Numbered from the stretch's first letter, positions 48,057 to 56,982 are shown. The stretch: 64,000 nt of DNA from JAOEGB01 sp041262585 (GCF_041262585.1 NZ_JBGCBZ010000019.1:62001-126000), one strand, 5' to 3'. Notes: a model not told the origin generated them from the sequence alone. A program made the numbers and translations.

Positions 48057-49018
48057 TCCTTGACGGCGTCGCGCTCCTCGATCAGCTCGTTCACCGAGGC
48101 GTCGATGCGCTCGCGGGAGAACGCGTCGATCTCCAGGCCCTGGACGATCTCCCACTTGCCGTCCTTCGACACGACGGGGAAGGAGGAGATGATGCCCTCG
48201 GGCACGCCGTACGAGCCGTCGGAGGGGATGGCGGCCGAGGTCCAGTCGCCCTCGGGCGTGCCGTTCACCCAGTCGTACACGTGGTCGATGGCGGCGTTGG
48301 CGGCGGAGGCGGCCGACGAGGCGCCACGGGCCTCGATGATCGCGGCGCCGCGCTTGGCGACCGTCGGGATGAAAGTGTCGCGCAGCCACGCCTCCTCGAC
48401 CTGCTCAGCGGCGATCTTGCCGCCGACTTCGGCGTGGAAGAGGTCCGGGTACTGCGTCGCGGAGTGGTTGCCCCAGATCGTCATCTTCCTGATCTCGGTC
48501 ACCGGGACGCGGAGCTTCGCCGCGAGCTGTGAGAGCGCGCGGTTGTGGTCGAGGCGGGTCATCGCCGTGAAGCGCTCGGCCGGGACGTCCGGCGCGGCCG
48601 ACTGCGCGATGAGCGCGTTCGTGTTGGCCGGGTTGCCGACGACCAGCACGCGGATGTCGTCGGCCGCGTGGTCGTTGATGGCCTTGCCCTGCGGGCCGAA
48701 GATGCCGCCGTTGGCCTGGAGGAGGTCGCCCCGCTCCATGCCGGCCGTACGAGGACGCGCGCCCACGAGGAGCGCGACGTTGGCGCCGTCGAACGCCTTG
48801 GCGGGGTCGTCGGAGATCTCGATGCCGCGCAGCAGCGGGAACGCGCAGTCGTCGAGCTCCATCGCGGTGCCTTCGGCGGCCTTGACCGCCTGCGGGATCT
48901 CCAGCAGGCTGAGCTTCACCGGGGTGTCCGCGCCCAGGAGCTGGCCCGAGGCGATGCGGAAGAGCAGCGCGTAACCGATCTGGCCGGCCGCGCCGGTGAC
49001 GGTCACTTTGACGGTCAT
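48041..49018 (-). CDS. mdh: Malate dehydrogenase
   Basis: A 325-residue NAD-dependent TCA-cycle malate dehydrogenase of the actinobacterial/cytosolic type. VTGAAGQIGYALLFRIASG binds NAD, GARPRTAGMERGDLL has the substrate arginines, VGNPANTNALI and TRLDHNRALSQLA the catalytic loop, and WGNHSATQYPD the catalytic His. The second ATG was chosen because GGGGATC precedes it; a first ATG 12 bases upstream also reads in frame. Its C-terminus (GLI) is directly followed by three near-copies of the same end. Confidence 0.96.
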   Translation of the reverse strand: MTVKVTVTGAAGQIGYALLFRIASGQLLGADTPVKLSLLEIPQAVKAAEGTAMELDDCAFPLLRGIEISDDPAKAFDGANVALLVGARPRTAGMERGDLLQANGGIFGPQGKAINDHAADDIRVLVVGNPANTNALIAQSAAPDVPAERFTAMTRLDHNRALSQLAAKLRVPVTEIRKMTIWGNHSATQYPDLFHAEVGGKIAAEQVEEAWLRDTFIPTVAKRGAAIIEARGASSAASAANAAIDHVYDWVNGTPEGDWTSAAIPSDGSYGVPEGIISSFPVVSKDGKWEIVQGLEIDAFSRERIDASVNELIEERDAVKELGLI

Positions 49019-49113
49019 GACGATCCCCATTCGCGATAAGTGTGACTCACGGATGCTACCTGTCCCAGGTGATCCCCTCTTGACGGACCCGGCGTAGTAG
49101 TCGTCCCCTGTGT

Positions 49114-49172
49114 CTGCTGTACCTGCGCCTGCTGTACCTGCGCCTGCTGTACCTGTGTCTGCTGTACCTGCG
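49114..49172 (-). repeat. 15-bp tandem repeat beyond the alpha/beta hydrolase end
   Basis: CTGCTGTACCTG recurs at 49114, 49129, 49144 and 49159 with an exact 15-base period, directly after (minus strand) the hydrolase stop codon. The 140-base spacer to mdh otherwise holds no gene. Confidence 0.8.
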
Positions 49173-49854
49173 TCAGCGCCGGAGAAACGTCGTCACGGCG
49201 TCGAGGAACTCATCCGGGCGCGTCGTGTGGATGTCGTGACCGCCCTCGATCGTGACAATCCGGCAGCCCGGGATGCGTGAGGCGAGATCGGCGACCTGGT
49301 CCTGCGGAAGGTGGCTGGTCGCGCCTCCGGCGATGACGAGCGTCGGCGCCGTTATGTCGGCGAGCCGGTCGAGCCACGCGGGGTCGGGGTGGTTCCGCTG
49401 GTAGGTGGTCTCCTCGACCATGGCCCAGTCGAAGGAGAGAGGCCCCTCCGGCCGATCGGGCAGCGATACTCCGGCCGGATGCGGCGCGGGCACGTCCTCC
49501 AGCACCATCCGCTCGATCAGGCCGGGATGCTCATCGGCGATCAGGAACCCGACGAAGCCGCCGAGGGAATGAGCCACGATCGCCGTGCGCGCCACGCCGA
49601 CGTGGCCGAGCAGGGCGACCGTGTCATCGCGCATCAGTTCCAGGCCGTAGGCGCCCGGACAGTCGCTCTGGCCATGGCCTCGCAGGTCCGGGGCGTAGAC
49701 CCGCCAGGAAGCGGCGAGGCGGTCGATGACGCCCTTCCAACCGGAGTGATCCGCGCCGCGCGTGCAGCAGGAGCAACGGGGGCGCGTCCGCGTCCCCGGA
49801 GACCTGGAAAGCCAGCCGTACGCCGTTCACCTCGGCGAAGTGGAGATCGCTCAT
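49173..49854 (-). pseudogene. Alpha/beta hydrolase, frameshifted
   Basis: The N-terminal part (MSDLHFAEVNGVRLAFQVSG, DAPPLLLLHA) and the rest (TAIVAHSLGGFVGFLIADEH with the nucleophile Ser, ITAPTLVIAGG, EGGHDIH with the His) lie in different frames. The join is at a GCGCG run near 49762, where two missing bases would restore a HARGADHSGWKG-like continuation. The two halves otherwise add to a normal hydrolase of about 226 residues, so the gene is recently broken or misassembled. Confidence 0.82.
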
Positions 49855-49990
49855 CCGCCCACGCTAGGCGTTCCTCCGGTCGCCGTGCGGCGAGGTTCGT
49901 CGCGGGCGAAAGCAACTTCGCGGCGGTTGTGTCCCTGGCGAACCGAGCTGAAGGTAGATCTTTAAGAAGGGAAGATCGTTTCATGCATTA

Positions 49991-50004
49991 CGAACAGGCG
50001 TTCG
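49991..50004 (+). promoter_or_regulatory. LexA-type SOS box upstream of the DUF222/HNH gene
   Basis: CGAACAGGCGTTCG matches the actinobacterial/Bacillus SOS consensus CGAAC-N4-GTTCG exactly and extends to TACGAAC/GTTCGTA. It lies 15 bases before the GTG start, overlapping a TATAGA -10-like sequence, so LexA would block transcription. Confidence 0.85.
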
Positions 50005-50018
50005 TATAGAGTGTCGAT

Positions 50019-51524
50019 GTGGCGGTGATGATGGACGGCTTGAAGCTCATCCGGCAGGGTCTGGAGATCCTGGCGGCCGAGCCGCTTCTCGCCGACCCTT
50101 TCGAGACCATCGGTGACCCGAATGCCGGCATGGACATCGAACGGGCCGAGATGCTGGCCAAGGCGAGAGCTCAGGTGCTGGCGGGACAGGTTCAGGCGTT
50201 GCAGGAGCTGGTCGCCGACCTTGAGGTCGAATCCGCTCGGCGTCTGCACCGCTTTTCCGAGATGGACGGCGCTCGCCTGGTCGGCCAGCGTTCGAGCGCC
50301 TCGTTCCTGCAGCAGGTCTGCGGCCTCCGCGATGGAGAATCGGTGGCCCGGGCACGTGTGGCCGAGTGGTTCGAGCGGCTGGAGCCTTCTCTGGAGGCGC
50401 TCTCGCGACGGCGGATCGGGCTCGGTCATCTTTTGGAGATCGCCCATGGGGTCGAGCACGCGGTCCAGAGCGTGGACACCGCTCGCGTCCCGAAGGGCGA
50501 CGTGATCAGGCGAATGCAGGTGGCCCTGCTCGATCACGCCGGTCTGTCCGGATCAGGCATGTCTCCCCGTCGGCTGCACGCGCAGGCGCGACGTGAGGCG
50601 TGGAACCTGGACCCCACCCTGCCGGATCGGTTGCTGGCGAAGCACCACCGCCACCGTGCCGCCTCGTTTCGTTTTGTTGATGGGGGAGCGGGGTTCGAGT
50701 TCCACGTCAAAGGAGAGGGCGCGGGAGGTGCCCTGTTGAAGGAGTTGCTGGAGGGCCATTCCATCGCCCCGGCCGCGGGCGACAGGCAACCCGCCGAACG
50801 CCGCCGCTACGACGCTTTCATATGTGGCGTGCAGACAGCCATGTCCGCCTTCACCGGCATCCGCGCGACACCCACCATCCACTCTCCCGAGGACCAGGGT
50901 GGTGTTCTGCATCACGAGACGGCGTCCGATCCCGAAGCCGATCCCATGGGTGATTCGCCGCAGGGGGTTTCTGTTGCCCGCGATTCAGAGCCGGTGATTC
51001 GGGGCGGCGCGCGGTGCCAGGTGCGTTTGATCGTGCCGTGGAGCACGCTGACCGGCGAGCCGGGGTCTCCTCCAGCGGAGACCGACTGGGGGCAGTTGCT
51101 GCCGCCCGCCGCTGTCCGGGCACTGGCCAAGGACGCGACGGTTACGGCGATCATCGCCGACGCCATAACAGGGGAGCCGCTGAACGCCGGGCGGGCCCGC
51201 CGCCTGTTCTCGACTCGGCAGCGGGTGGCCCTTTCGGCCCAGTACCGTACCTGCCAGTGGCACGGTGGCTGCGACGTGCCGTTGCCCTGGACCGATATCG
51301 ATCACGACGTCTCTTGGTGGGCCGGCGGCGATACCGACATCGACAAGGCTAAGCCGCTGTGCCATGTCCACAATCTGGAGATCGAGCTCATCCGCTCCGA
51401 GAAGGCGGCGGCCGACCCTGCCCTGCGTCCACAGGCGGTCGCCGTACGGGATCGGCTGCGGGCGATCCTTCGCGAGTCCCGCCGACAACGTCGATCGAGC
51501 GGGCAACGCCTGACCGCCGCCTGA
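50019..51524 (+). CDS. DUF222 / HNH endonuclease domain protein (13E12-repeat-like)
   Basis: A 501-residue protein with an N-terminal helical DUF222 domain (about 10-290) and a C-terminal HNH nuclease motif: CQWHGGCDVPLPWTDIDH with the metal ligands, then DIDKAKPLCHVHNLE. The actinobacterial 13E12-family proteins are often SOS-induced and carry LexA sites, in agreement with the box just upstream. The start is GTG with no Shine-Dalgarno, so the message may be leaderless. The target DNA and role (mobile-element-like or DNA repair) are unknown. Confidence 0.9.
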   Translation: MAVMMDGLKLIRQGLEILAAEPLLADPFETIGDPNAGMDIERAEMLAKARAQVLAGQVQALQELVADLEVESARRLHRFSEMDGARLVGQRSSASFLQQVCGLRDGESVARARVAEWFERLEPSLEALSRRRIGLGHLLEIAHGVEHAVQSVDTARVPKGDVIRRMQVALLDHAGLSGSGMSPRRLHAQARREAWNLDPTLPDRLLAKHHRHRAASFRFVDGGAGFEFHVKGEGAGGALLKELLEGHSIAPAAGDRQPAERRRYDAFICGVQTAMSAFTGIRATPTIHSPEDQGGVLHHETASDPEADPMGDSPQGVSVARDSEPVIRGGARCQVRLIVPWSTLTGEPGSPPAETDWGQLLPPAAVRALAKDATVTAIIADAITGEPLNAGRARRLFSTRQRVALSAQYRTCQWHGGCDVPLPWTDIDHDVSWWAGGDTDIDKAKPLCHVHNLEIELIRSEKAAADPALRPQAVAVRDRLRAILRESRRQRRSSGQRLTAA

Positions 51525-51634
51525 CACCCGCGTTTTCGCGCGCCTGCCCAACGGCAGGATGAGGCCGAGCAGTCTGGGTCGGCTTGATCCGTGGCCTGTC
51601 GAACCCTGGTTGCCCACTTCCCGTCGCGCTCCCC

Positions 51635-51688
51635 TGAGCGGTCAAGCCTGAGCGGTCAAGGCTGAGCGGTCAAGGCTGAGCGGTCGAG
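51635..51688 (+). repeat. 14-bp tandem repeat after the HNH gene
   Basis: TGAGCGGTCAAG (last copy TGAGCGGTCGAG) recurs at 51635, 51649, 51663 and 51677, 14 bases apart. It is about 110 bases after the stop and directly before the small membrane protein gene. Confidence 0.7.
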
Positions 51689-51692
51689 ATGA

Positions 51693-51866
51693 GTGATCAA
51701 GGAAGGCGTGGCGGAGGCGGAAGGAGGGTACGCCGTCGTCTCCTCCTGGGCGGCCTGGCCCGTACCCGTGGCCATCCTCGTGACCGTGCTGGTCGTGCTG
51801 GCGGCCGTCACGCAGGGGCCGCGCTGGAGCTGGCTCGCGAGTCGCCGCGACCCGACCGCCGCCTAG
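51693..51866 (+). CDS. Small single-helix membrane protein
   Basis: A 57-residue open frame with a GTG start, an acidic N-terminus (EGVAEAEGG), one hydrophobic helix (WPVPVAILVTVLVVLAAV) and a basic C-terminus (SRRDPTAA). No family is recognised, and it could be the remnant of a larger membrane protein. A second GTG five codons in is possible. It lies between two degraded regions, so confidence is low. Confidence 0.4.
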   Translation: MIKEGVAEAEGGYAVVSSWAAWPVPVAILVTVLVVLAAVTQGPRWSWLASRRDPTAA

Positions 51867-52031
51867 AGATCACGCCAGGTTCCCCGCTCTTCGCAGGGGT
51901 GGAGGGCGGCCAGTGCCGCGCTCGGGCTGTCGGCGAAGAAGCGGACGTGGCTGACTTCGGCGCGGCTCACCGATCCGCATGCCGTTCATCGGAAACGTTG
52001 ACGCTACGGCAAGGTCAAGCCGGCGTTCACC
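51867..52031. other. Intergenic/decayed region
   Basis: No intact gene. A minus-strand frame of about 35 codons (from a GTG near 51969, V-S-H-V-R-F-F-A-D) could be a further fragment of a lost gene but has no clear family. Confidence 0.35.
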
Positions 52032-52247
52032 CTATTCGGGAGGCTTGTGCCAGACGATCGAGTAGCGCAGCAGGAGCAGGCGGCGGACGTGCGCTCCGGG
52101 GAGAAGGCGCAGGAGCCCGTCGCCGCACCCGACGTCGAGCGCCGTGTCGCAGCCGTACGGCACCGCGTCGAGCACCACGCGGTGGTAGCGCACGTTGTGA
52201 TTCCAGTACTCATCCCGCGGGGGATCAGGCTTGAGGGAGGCGGTCAC
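52032..52247 (-). pseudogene. Class I SAM methyltransferase with a large internal deletion
   Basis: The 71-codon frame starts like a typical methyltransferase (WNHNVRYHRVVLDAVPYG, DTALDVGCGDGLL, containing the SAM motif I) and ends like the C-terminus of the same family (LLPGAHVRRLLLLRYSIVWHKP), but about 130-150 residues between them are missing. The join is in frame. So the protein cannot bind and transfer as a normal methyltransferase. It is a clear deletion remnant. Confidence 0.78.
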
Positions 52248-52355
52248 ATCGGCACGCTAGCGGCCGTCGCCCTCGCTCGCCGCGGAACGACAAGGTCCGC
52301 GGGGAGCCTCCGTTCGGCTCAAAGCCCTTGAGTCGCGGCGCGCCGCAGACACTGC

Positions 52356-53339
52356 CTAGGCCGCTCCGGGGTGGGAGGGGCCGTGCGAGTCGCGGCAGTG
52401 CGGGCCGTCCTCGCCGATGACCAGCAGCCGGGGCGAGGCGTGGTCCACCTGGAGGGTGGTGTGCTCGATGCCGTAACTCTCCCGCAGCATCACCTCGGTG
52501 GCCTGCCGTACGGCGTGGCAGTCGGCGCCGGGGGCGACGAGCACGTGGGCGGAGAGCGCGGCGTAGCCGGAGGTGACCTCCCAGACGTGCAGGTCGTGGA
52601 CCTCGACGACCTTGTCCATCGCCGCCATCTGGGCGCCGATCTCGGCGGGCGCCATCCCCGCCGGGGCGGCCTCGAGGAAGACACGGCCGGCGTCGCGGAC
52701 CAGCCCCCAGCCCGCCTTGAGCATCAGCGCGGCCACGACCAGGGCGGCGATGGCGTCGGCGCGGGCCCAGCCCGTCAGCCACACCACCAGCCCGGCGACC
52801 GTGGTGGCGATGAACGCGTAGAGATCACTGACGATGTGCTGGAAGGCGCCCTCGACGTTGAGGCTCGACCGGTTGGCCTTGCTGATCAGCCACGCGGCGC
52901 CCACGTTGACGACGATGCCGGCGAGGCCGGTGACGAGCACGAGGACGCCCTCGACCTCGGGCGGGAAGATCAGCCTGCGAATGCCCTCGCCGATGAAGAA
53001 CGCGGTGAGCAGCAGCAGCGTGATGCCGTTGATCTGCGCGCTGATGATCTCCACGCGCTTGAGCCCGTAGGTGAAGCCACCCTGGGGCGGCCGGGCGGCG
53101 ATCCGCATGGCGACGAGGGCGAGCCCGATGGCCGCCGCGTCGGTCAGCATGTGCCCGGCGTCGGAGAGCAGCGCCAGGGAGCCCGCCATGAGGCCGGTCA
53201 CGACCTCCGCCGCCATGAAGCCCAGGATCAGCGCCAGCGCCCAGGCGAGGGAGCGCCGATCGGCGTCCGCCTTCACCCCATGCCCGTGCCCATGCCCGTG
53301 CTCACGCTCACGCTCGTGTCCGTGCTCGTAGTCACTCAC
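52356..53339 (-). CDS. Cation diffusion facilitator zinc exporter (CzcD/ZitB-like)
   Basis: A 327-residue CDF-family metal/proton antiporter. The cytoplasmic N-terminus is His-rich (HGHEREREHGHGHGHG). Six membrane helices follow, with the HD-HD metal-binding pattern in SDAGHMLTDAAA and HIVSDLYAFIATT, and a C-terminal cytoplasmic domain (VHDLHVWEVTSGYAALSAHV). The gene overlaps the upstream ArsR-type gene by eight bases, so both are expressed together and the regulator senses the exported metal, probably zinc or a related divalent ion. Confidence 0.94.
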   Translation of the reverse strand: MSDYEHGHEREREHGHGHGHGVKADADRRSLAWALALILGFMAAEVVTGLMAGSLALLSDAGHMLTDAAAIGLALVAMRIAARPPQGGFTYGLKRVEIISAQINGITLLLLTAFFIGEGIRRLIFPPEVEGVLVLVTGLAGIVVNVGAAWLISKANRSSLNVEGAFQHIVSDLYAFIATTVAGLVVWLTGWARADAIAALVVAALMLKAGWGLVRDAGRVFLEAAPAGMAPAEIGAQMAAMDKVVEVHDLHVWEVTSGYAALSAHVLVAPGADCHAVRQATEVMLRESYGIEHTTLQVDHASPRLLVIGEDGPHCRDSHGPSHPGAA

Positions 53340-53703
53340 GGTGGTCGCCCTCGTCGTGGGTGACGTGGGTGAGGGCCAGGTCGAAGAGCATCCGCACGTG
53401 CGAGTCGGCCAGCCGGTAGTAGGCCATCCGGCCGGACCGGCGCACCTTCACGACCCGGTTCAGCCGGAGCAGCCGTAACGCGTGGGAGACGGACGACTCG
53501 CTCTGGCCGCAGGCGGCCGCCAGGTCGCGGACGCACATCTCGCCGCCTTCGAGGAGCGCGGCCATGAGCCGGAGCCGCCCCGGATCGGCGAGGAGCCCGA
53601 AGACCTCGGCCAGGCCCTCGATCGCCGCCTGCGGAGGCAGCGAAGCCATGACCGCGCTGACTCGGTCGGCGTCCACCGGCGGCTCATGTGAATACACGCT
53701 CAT
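53332..53703 (-). CDS. ArsR/SmtB-family metalloregulator
   Basis: A 123-residue winged-helix repressor. The metal-sensing loop is EMCVRDLA in place of ELCVGDL, so the alpha-3N site is only partly kept; the C-terminal helix (DSHVRMLFDLALTHVTHDEGDH) has the D-x-H...H-x2-E pattern of alpha-5 sensors such as CzrA/NmtR. DNA recognition is in QSESSVSHALRLL. It is the first gene of the regulator-exporter pair and probably autorepresses at the palindrome covering its own start codon. Confidence 0.92.
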   Translation of the reverse strand: MSVYSHEPPVDADRVSAVMASLPPQAAIEGLAEVFGLLADPGRLRLMAALLEGGEMCVRDLAAACGQSESSVSHALRLLRLNRVVKVRRSGRMAYYRLADSHVRMLFDLALTHVTHDEGDHRE

Positions 53704-53709
53704 ATGAGC
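53698..53709 (-). promoter_or_regulatory. Palindrome over the ArsR start codon
   Basis: GCTCATATGAGC is a perfect 12-base palindrome containing the start codon, within a longer CATAT...ATATG dyad upstream. ArsR-type regulators commonly bind such ATATGA-type dyads. Confidence 0.6.
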
Positions 53710-53811
53710 AATGATATGTGGCCAGCGGGAGGGGGCGGTCCGGAACCGAGGTCCACGACCCGGCCACCATCGGCGACCACGGCGGGCTGAGTGACTGTGC
53801 GCGTCCGCCGG

Positions 53812-53991
53812 TCAGGCGTAGTGGTCCCCGCTCCCACCGGACCGGGTGAGCTTGAAGACGACGGACACGATCAGAGCGATGGCGCCGATGATCAGAAGCC
53901 ACTTCAGCGCCCCGAAGATGAGCCCGATGACGGAGCCGAACAGGAAGAGGCCGACGATGACGGCCGCTGCGATTAGAAGAATGCGTCCCAT
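53812..53991 (-). CDS. Small two-helix membrane protein
   Basis: A 59-residue protein that begins M-G-R-I-L-L-I-A-A-A-V and contains two hydrophobic helices (FLFGSVIGLIFGALKWLL and IIGAIALIVSVVF) with a polar, basic C-terminus (KLTRSGGSGDHYA). Codon use and strand fit the neighbourhood. No family name is certain, although similar short hydrophobic proteins are frequent in actinomycetes. It lies alone between the zinc module and dapD. A strong ribosome binding site is not evident. Confidence 0.62.
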   Translation of the reverse strand: MGRILLIAAAVIVGLFLFGSVIGLIFGALKWLLIIGAIALIVSVVFKLTRSGGSGDHYA

Positions 53992-54094
53992 GTCTTCACC
54001 GTACGAGCCGCCCGCCCCGCAATCACAGGGCGGACGGCCAAGTTCAGGGCTGACTCAGGGACATCTCAGGGGCGTTTGTGAACGTCCCTCATGA

Positions 54095-55063
54095 TCAGTC
54101 GTTGGCGTGGAGCGCGGCGTTCAACTCGATGCCGGTGCCCGCCCGGGGTACGGCCTCGACCGTGCCGGTGGTCGAGTTGCGGCGCAGCAGCAGCCCCGAC
54201 TTGCCGGACAGGTCCCTGCCCTTGACGACGCCGCCGTCCGGAAGGGCGATCTTGGTTCCAGCCGTGACGTACAGCCCCGCCTCGACAACGCAGTCGTCAC
54301 CGAGGGAGATGCCGATGCCCGAGTTGGCGCCCAGCAGGCAGCGCTCGCCCACGGAGATGACCTCCTTGCCGCCGCCGGACAGGGTGCCCATGATCGAGGC
54401 CCCTCCGCCGACGTCGGAGCCGTCCCCCACGACGACCCCCGCCGAGATCCGGCCCTCCACCATGGAGGCGCCGAGCGTGCCCGCGTTGAAGTTCACGAAG
54501 CCCTCGTGCATGACGGTCGTGCCGGCGGCCAGGTGCGCCCCGAGCCGCACACGGTCGGCGTCGGCGATCCGGACCCCCGAGGGCAGCACGTAGTCGACCA
54601 TCCGGGGGAACTTGTCCACCCCATAGACGGTCACCGGCCCCCGGGCGCGCAGGCGGAGCCGTACGGCCTCGAAATCCTCGACGGCGCACGGTCCGTGGTT
54701 GGTCCACACGACGTTGGCCAGCAGCCCGAAGATCCCGTCGAGGTTCAGCCCGTGCGGCCGGACGAGCCGGGCGGACAGCAGGTGCAGCCTGAGGTAGACG
54801 TCGTACGCGTCGGCGGGCGGCTCGGACAGCCTCACGATGCCGGTGCGCACCGCCACGACCTCCACACCCCGCACGGGGTCCGGCCCGACCAGCGCAGCCA
54901 CCTCCTCGTCGAGGCCCGAGACGGCCAGCGGCTCCGTGCCCGGGAAGGGCGGCTCGCCCAGCGCGGGAGAGGGGTACCAGGTGTCCAGGACGGTGCCGTC
55001 GGCGGCGGTCGTCGCGAGGCCGATGCCGTAGGCGCCCGAGGCGGTGGGGTCGATAGCTGTCAT
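54095..55063 (-). CDS. dapD: 2,3,4,5-tetrahydropyridine-2,6-dicarboxylate N-succinyltransferase
   Basis: A 322-residue left-handed beta-helix acyltransferase of the actinobacterial DapD type, catalysing the succinyl-CoA step of lysine/diaminopimelate synthesis. Hexapeptide-repeat sequence (VVVGDGSDVGGGASIMGTLSG, CLLGANSGIGISLGDDC) and the conserved VMHEGFVNFNAGTLG loop are clear. The ATG giving MTAIDPTASGAYGIGLA is the family-typical start. Just after the stop, TGATCATG matches the core of the 53-bp repeats, but as a single copy. Confidence 0.95.
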   Translation of the reverse strand: MTAIDPTASGAYGIGLATTAADGTVLDTWYPSPALGEPPFPGTEPLAVSGLDEEVAALVGPDPVRGVEVVAVRTGIVRLSEPPADAYDVYLRLHLLSARLVRPHGLNLDGIFGLLANVVWTNHGPCAVEDFEAVRLRLRARGPVTVYGVDKFPRMVDYVLPSGVRIADADRVRLGAHLAAGTTVMHEGFVNFNAGTLGASMVEGRISAGVVVGDGSDVGGGASIMGTLSGGGKEVISVGERCLLGANSGIGISLGDDCVVEAGLYVTAGTKIALPDGGVVKGRDLSGKSGLLLRRNSTTGTVEAVPRAGTGIELNAALHAND

Positions 55064-55301
55064 GGCACCCAACGCTACCGGCATCACGGCCGCCCGCCTC
55101 ATCCGTCCGTCACCGCCCGCCTCGTCCGTCCGTCGCCCGCGTCACCACCCCGGGGGCCGCGCCGAAACCGCCGGGCGATGAAGGAGCGGGAGCCGGTCCC
55201 GCCGCTCCACGCTCACGCGGTCGGTGGCAGGGCGGCGGCTGCACGTGCACGCGGGCTGGCGGCCGCGCGCTCACCCGGGCGGCGGCTGTACGCCTGGGGG
55301 G

Positions 55302-55960
55302 TCAGCCGGGGTCCGAGCCGGGGCGGACGACCCCGCTCTCGTAGGCGTACCGCACGGCCTGGGCCCGGTCACGCAGGCCGAGCTTGGCCAGCAGCCGGTT
55401 GATGTGCGTGCTGACCGTGGCCTCCGAGATGAACAGCGTGGAGGCGATCTCGGTGTTGGACAGCCCCCGCGCCACGAGGCGGAGCACCTCCTGCTCGCGG
55501 GAGGTGAGGCCGGATTCGGTGACGGGCGTGGGCTCGGGCACCTGGGTGCATGCGGCGATCACCCTTCGCGTCACGGCCGGATCGAGCAGGGCCTCGCCCC
55601 GGGCGGCGCTGCGGATGGCGGCGAACAGATGCTCGGGCGGCGAGATCTTGAGCAGGAAGCCGCTGACCCCGCGCGGAGGGCCCGGTCCAGGTTCTCGTCG
55701 GTGTCGTAGGTGGTCAGCATGATGACCCCAGGCGGGTCGGGCTGGGCGAGGATGCGTCCGGCCGCCGTCAGGCCGTCCACGCGCGGCATCGCGATGTCGA
55801 GCAGCACGACGTCGGGCCGCAGGGTCCGGGCCAGCTCGGCCGCCTCCGTGCCGTCGGACGCCTCGCCCACCACGGTGAGGTCCGGCTGAGTGCCGATCAC
55901 CAGCCGCAGCCCGGTGCGGATCATCGCCTGGTCGTCGGCGATCACGATGCCGACGCTCAC
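55302..55960 (-). pseudogene. NarL-type response regulator, frameshifted
   Basis: The receiver (VIADDQAMIRTGLRLVIG, phospho-Asp in DVVLLDIAMP, and a later LTTYDTDENLDRALRAG) is in one frame, the LuxR/GerE domain (LTSREQEVLRLVARGLSNTE, ATVSTHINRLLAKLGLRD) in another. They join at a CCCC run (55667-55670); one extra base restores the expected AGVSGFLLKISPPEHLFAAI continuation. The GTG start overlaps the sensor-kinase stop by four bases. If real, the system is uncoupled from its regulator. Confidence 0.85.
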
Positions 55961-56982
55961 AGCGGCAGCACCGCCCGCACGCCGTACCCTCCGGAGGGGC
56001 GCGGCCCGGTGGCGAGCGACCCGTGGAACAGCGCCACCCGCTCGCGCATGCCCACCAGACCGTGGCCGCGCCGTTCCGGCGCCTCGGCCCTTCCCCTCGT
56101 ACGGCTGTCGCGCGGCCCTTGGTCCACGATCTCCAGGGTGAGCTCCCGAGGCCGGTAGGCGATGGTGACCGCCACGTCGGTGGGCCCGGCGTGCTTGAGG
56201 GCGTTGGTCAGCGCCTCCTGAACGATGCGGTAGGCGGACAGGTCGAGCCCGGCCGGCAGCGGCTGGGGGTCGCCCTGGATCTCGGCCTTCACGTCGAGAC
56301 CGGCCGAGCGCACGTGGTCGAGCAGGTCGTCCAGCCGGTCGAGGCCGGGTTGCGGGGTGAGTCCGTCGGAGTCCGGGCCGCGCAGCAGGCCCAGCATGCG
56401 TCGCAGCTCCTCCACGGCTCCCCGGCCGGTCTCCTCGATGACGGCCAGCACCTGGCGCTCGCGGTCCTGGTCCTCGCGCAGCATGAGCCGCACGCCGCCG
56501 GTCTGCATGGTCATGACGCTGACGCTGTGCGCGACGATGTCGTGCAGCTCGCGGGCGATCCGGGCGCGCTCCTCGGAGACGGCCTCCCGGGCGAGGAGTT
56601 CTCCGCGCTCCTCCGCCTGAATCGCGATGATCCGGTGCCGGCGCACCGCCATGCCGGCCCCGGCCGCGATCGCGCTCATCACCAGGGCCACGGCCACGTC
56701 GCCCCACCCGGCCGGAGGCGAGGACAGAGCCAGCATCGACCCCACGAAGGCGGCGGTAGCCGCCAGCCCTGTCCCGGCCTTCACACTGCGCAGCCGCACC
56801 TCGCTGAGCAGGCTGAACAGGAGCACCAGGGCGGCCGCGGCGATGCCGGCCGCTATCCACCACGCCGCCTGCGGACGGCCGGGAGCGGCCGTCCTCCCGC
56901 TGACCTCCTCGGCCACGGCGAACAGGCCGACGATCACCGCGACGAGCCAGTCGGTCCAGGTTGGGGGGCGGCGCTGCGACAT
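55957..56982 (-). CDS. NarL-partner sensor histidine kinase (HisKA_3/DesK type)
   Basis: A 341-residue kinase with four membrane helices in the first 140 residues (WTDWLVAVIVGLFAVAEEV and others) and the HisKA_3 dimerisation helix ERARIARELHDIVAHSVSVM with the phospho-His in the H-D motif, followed by the ATPase domain (QEALTNALKHAGPTDV N-box, GHGLVGMRERV G-box). The later ATG (MSQRRPPTWTDW) is the sensible start. It is divergent from the frameshifted membrane protein, which may be its output or accessory. Confidence 0.93.
   Translation of the reverse strand: MSQRRPPTWTDWLVAVIVGLFAVAEEVSGRTAAPGRPQAAWWIAAGIAAAALVLLFSLLSEVRLRSVKAGTGLAATAAFVGSMLALSSPPAGWGDVAVALVMSAIAAGAGMAVRRHRIIAIQAEERGELLAREAVSEERARIARELHDIVAHSVSVMTMQTGGVRLMLREDQDRERQVLAVIEETGRGAVEELRRMLGLLRGPDSDGLTPQPGLDRLDDLLDHVRSAGLDVKAEIQGDPQPLPAGLDLSAYRIVQEALTNALKHAGPTDVAVTIAYRPRELTLEIVDQGPRDSRTRGRAEAPERRGHGLVGMRERVALFHGSLATGPRPSGGYGVRAVLPL

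Noticed and set aside
51862..51969. A 35-codon minus-strand gene (V-S-H-V-R-F-F-A-D)
   Set aside because: Too short and without recognised family; mentioned only as a possible fragment in a decayed region.
54089..54098. A further 53-bp repeat at the dapD stop (TGATCATG)
   Set aside because: The eight-base core is there at the stop codon, but there is no second copy at 53 bases and no TTCCCG; it may be chance or decay.
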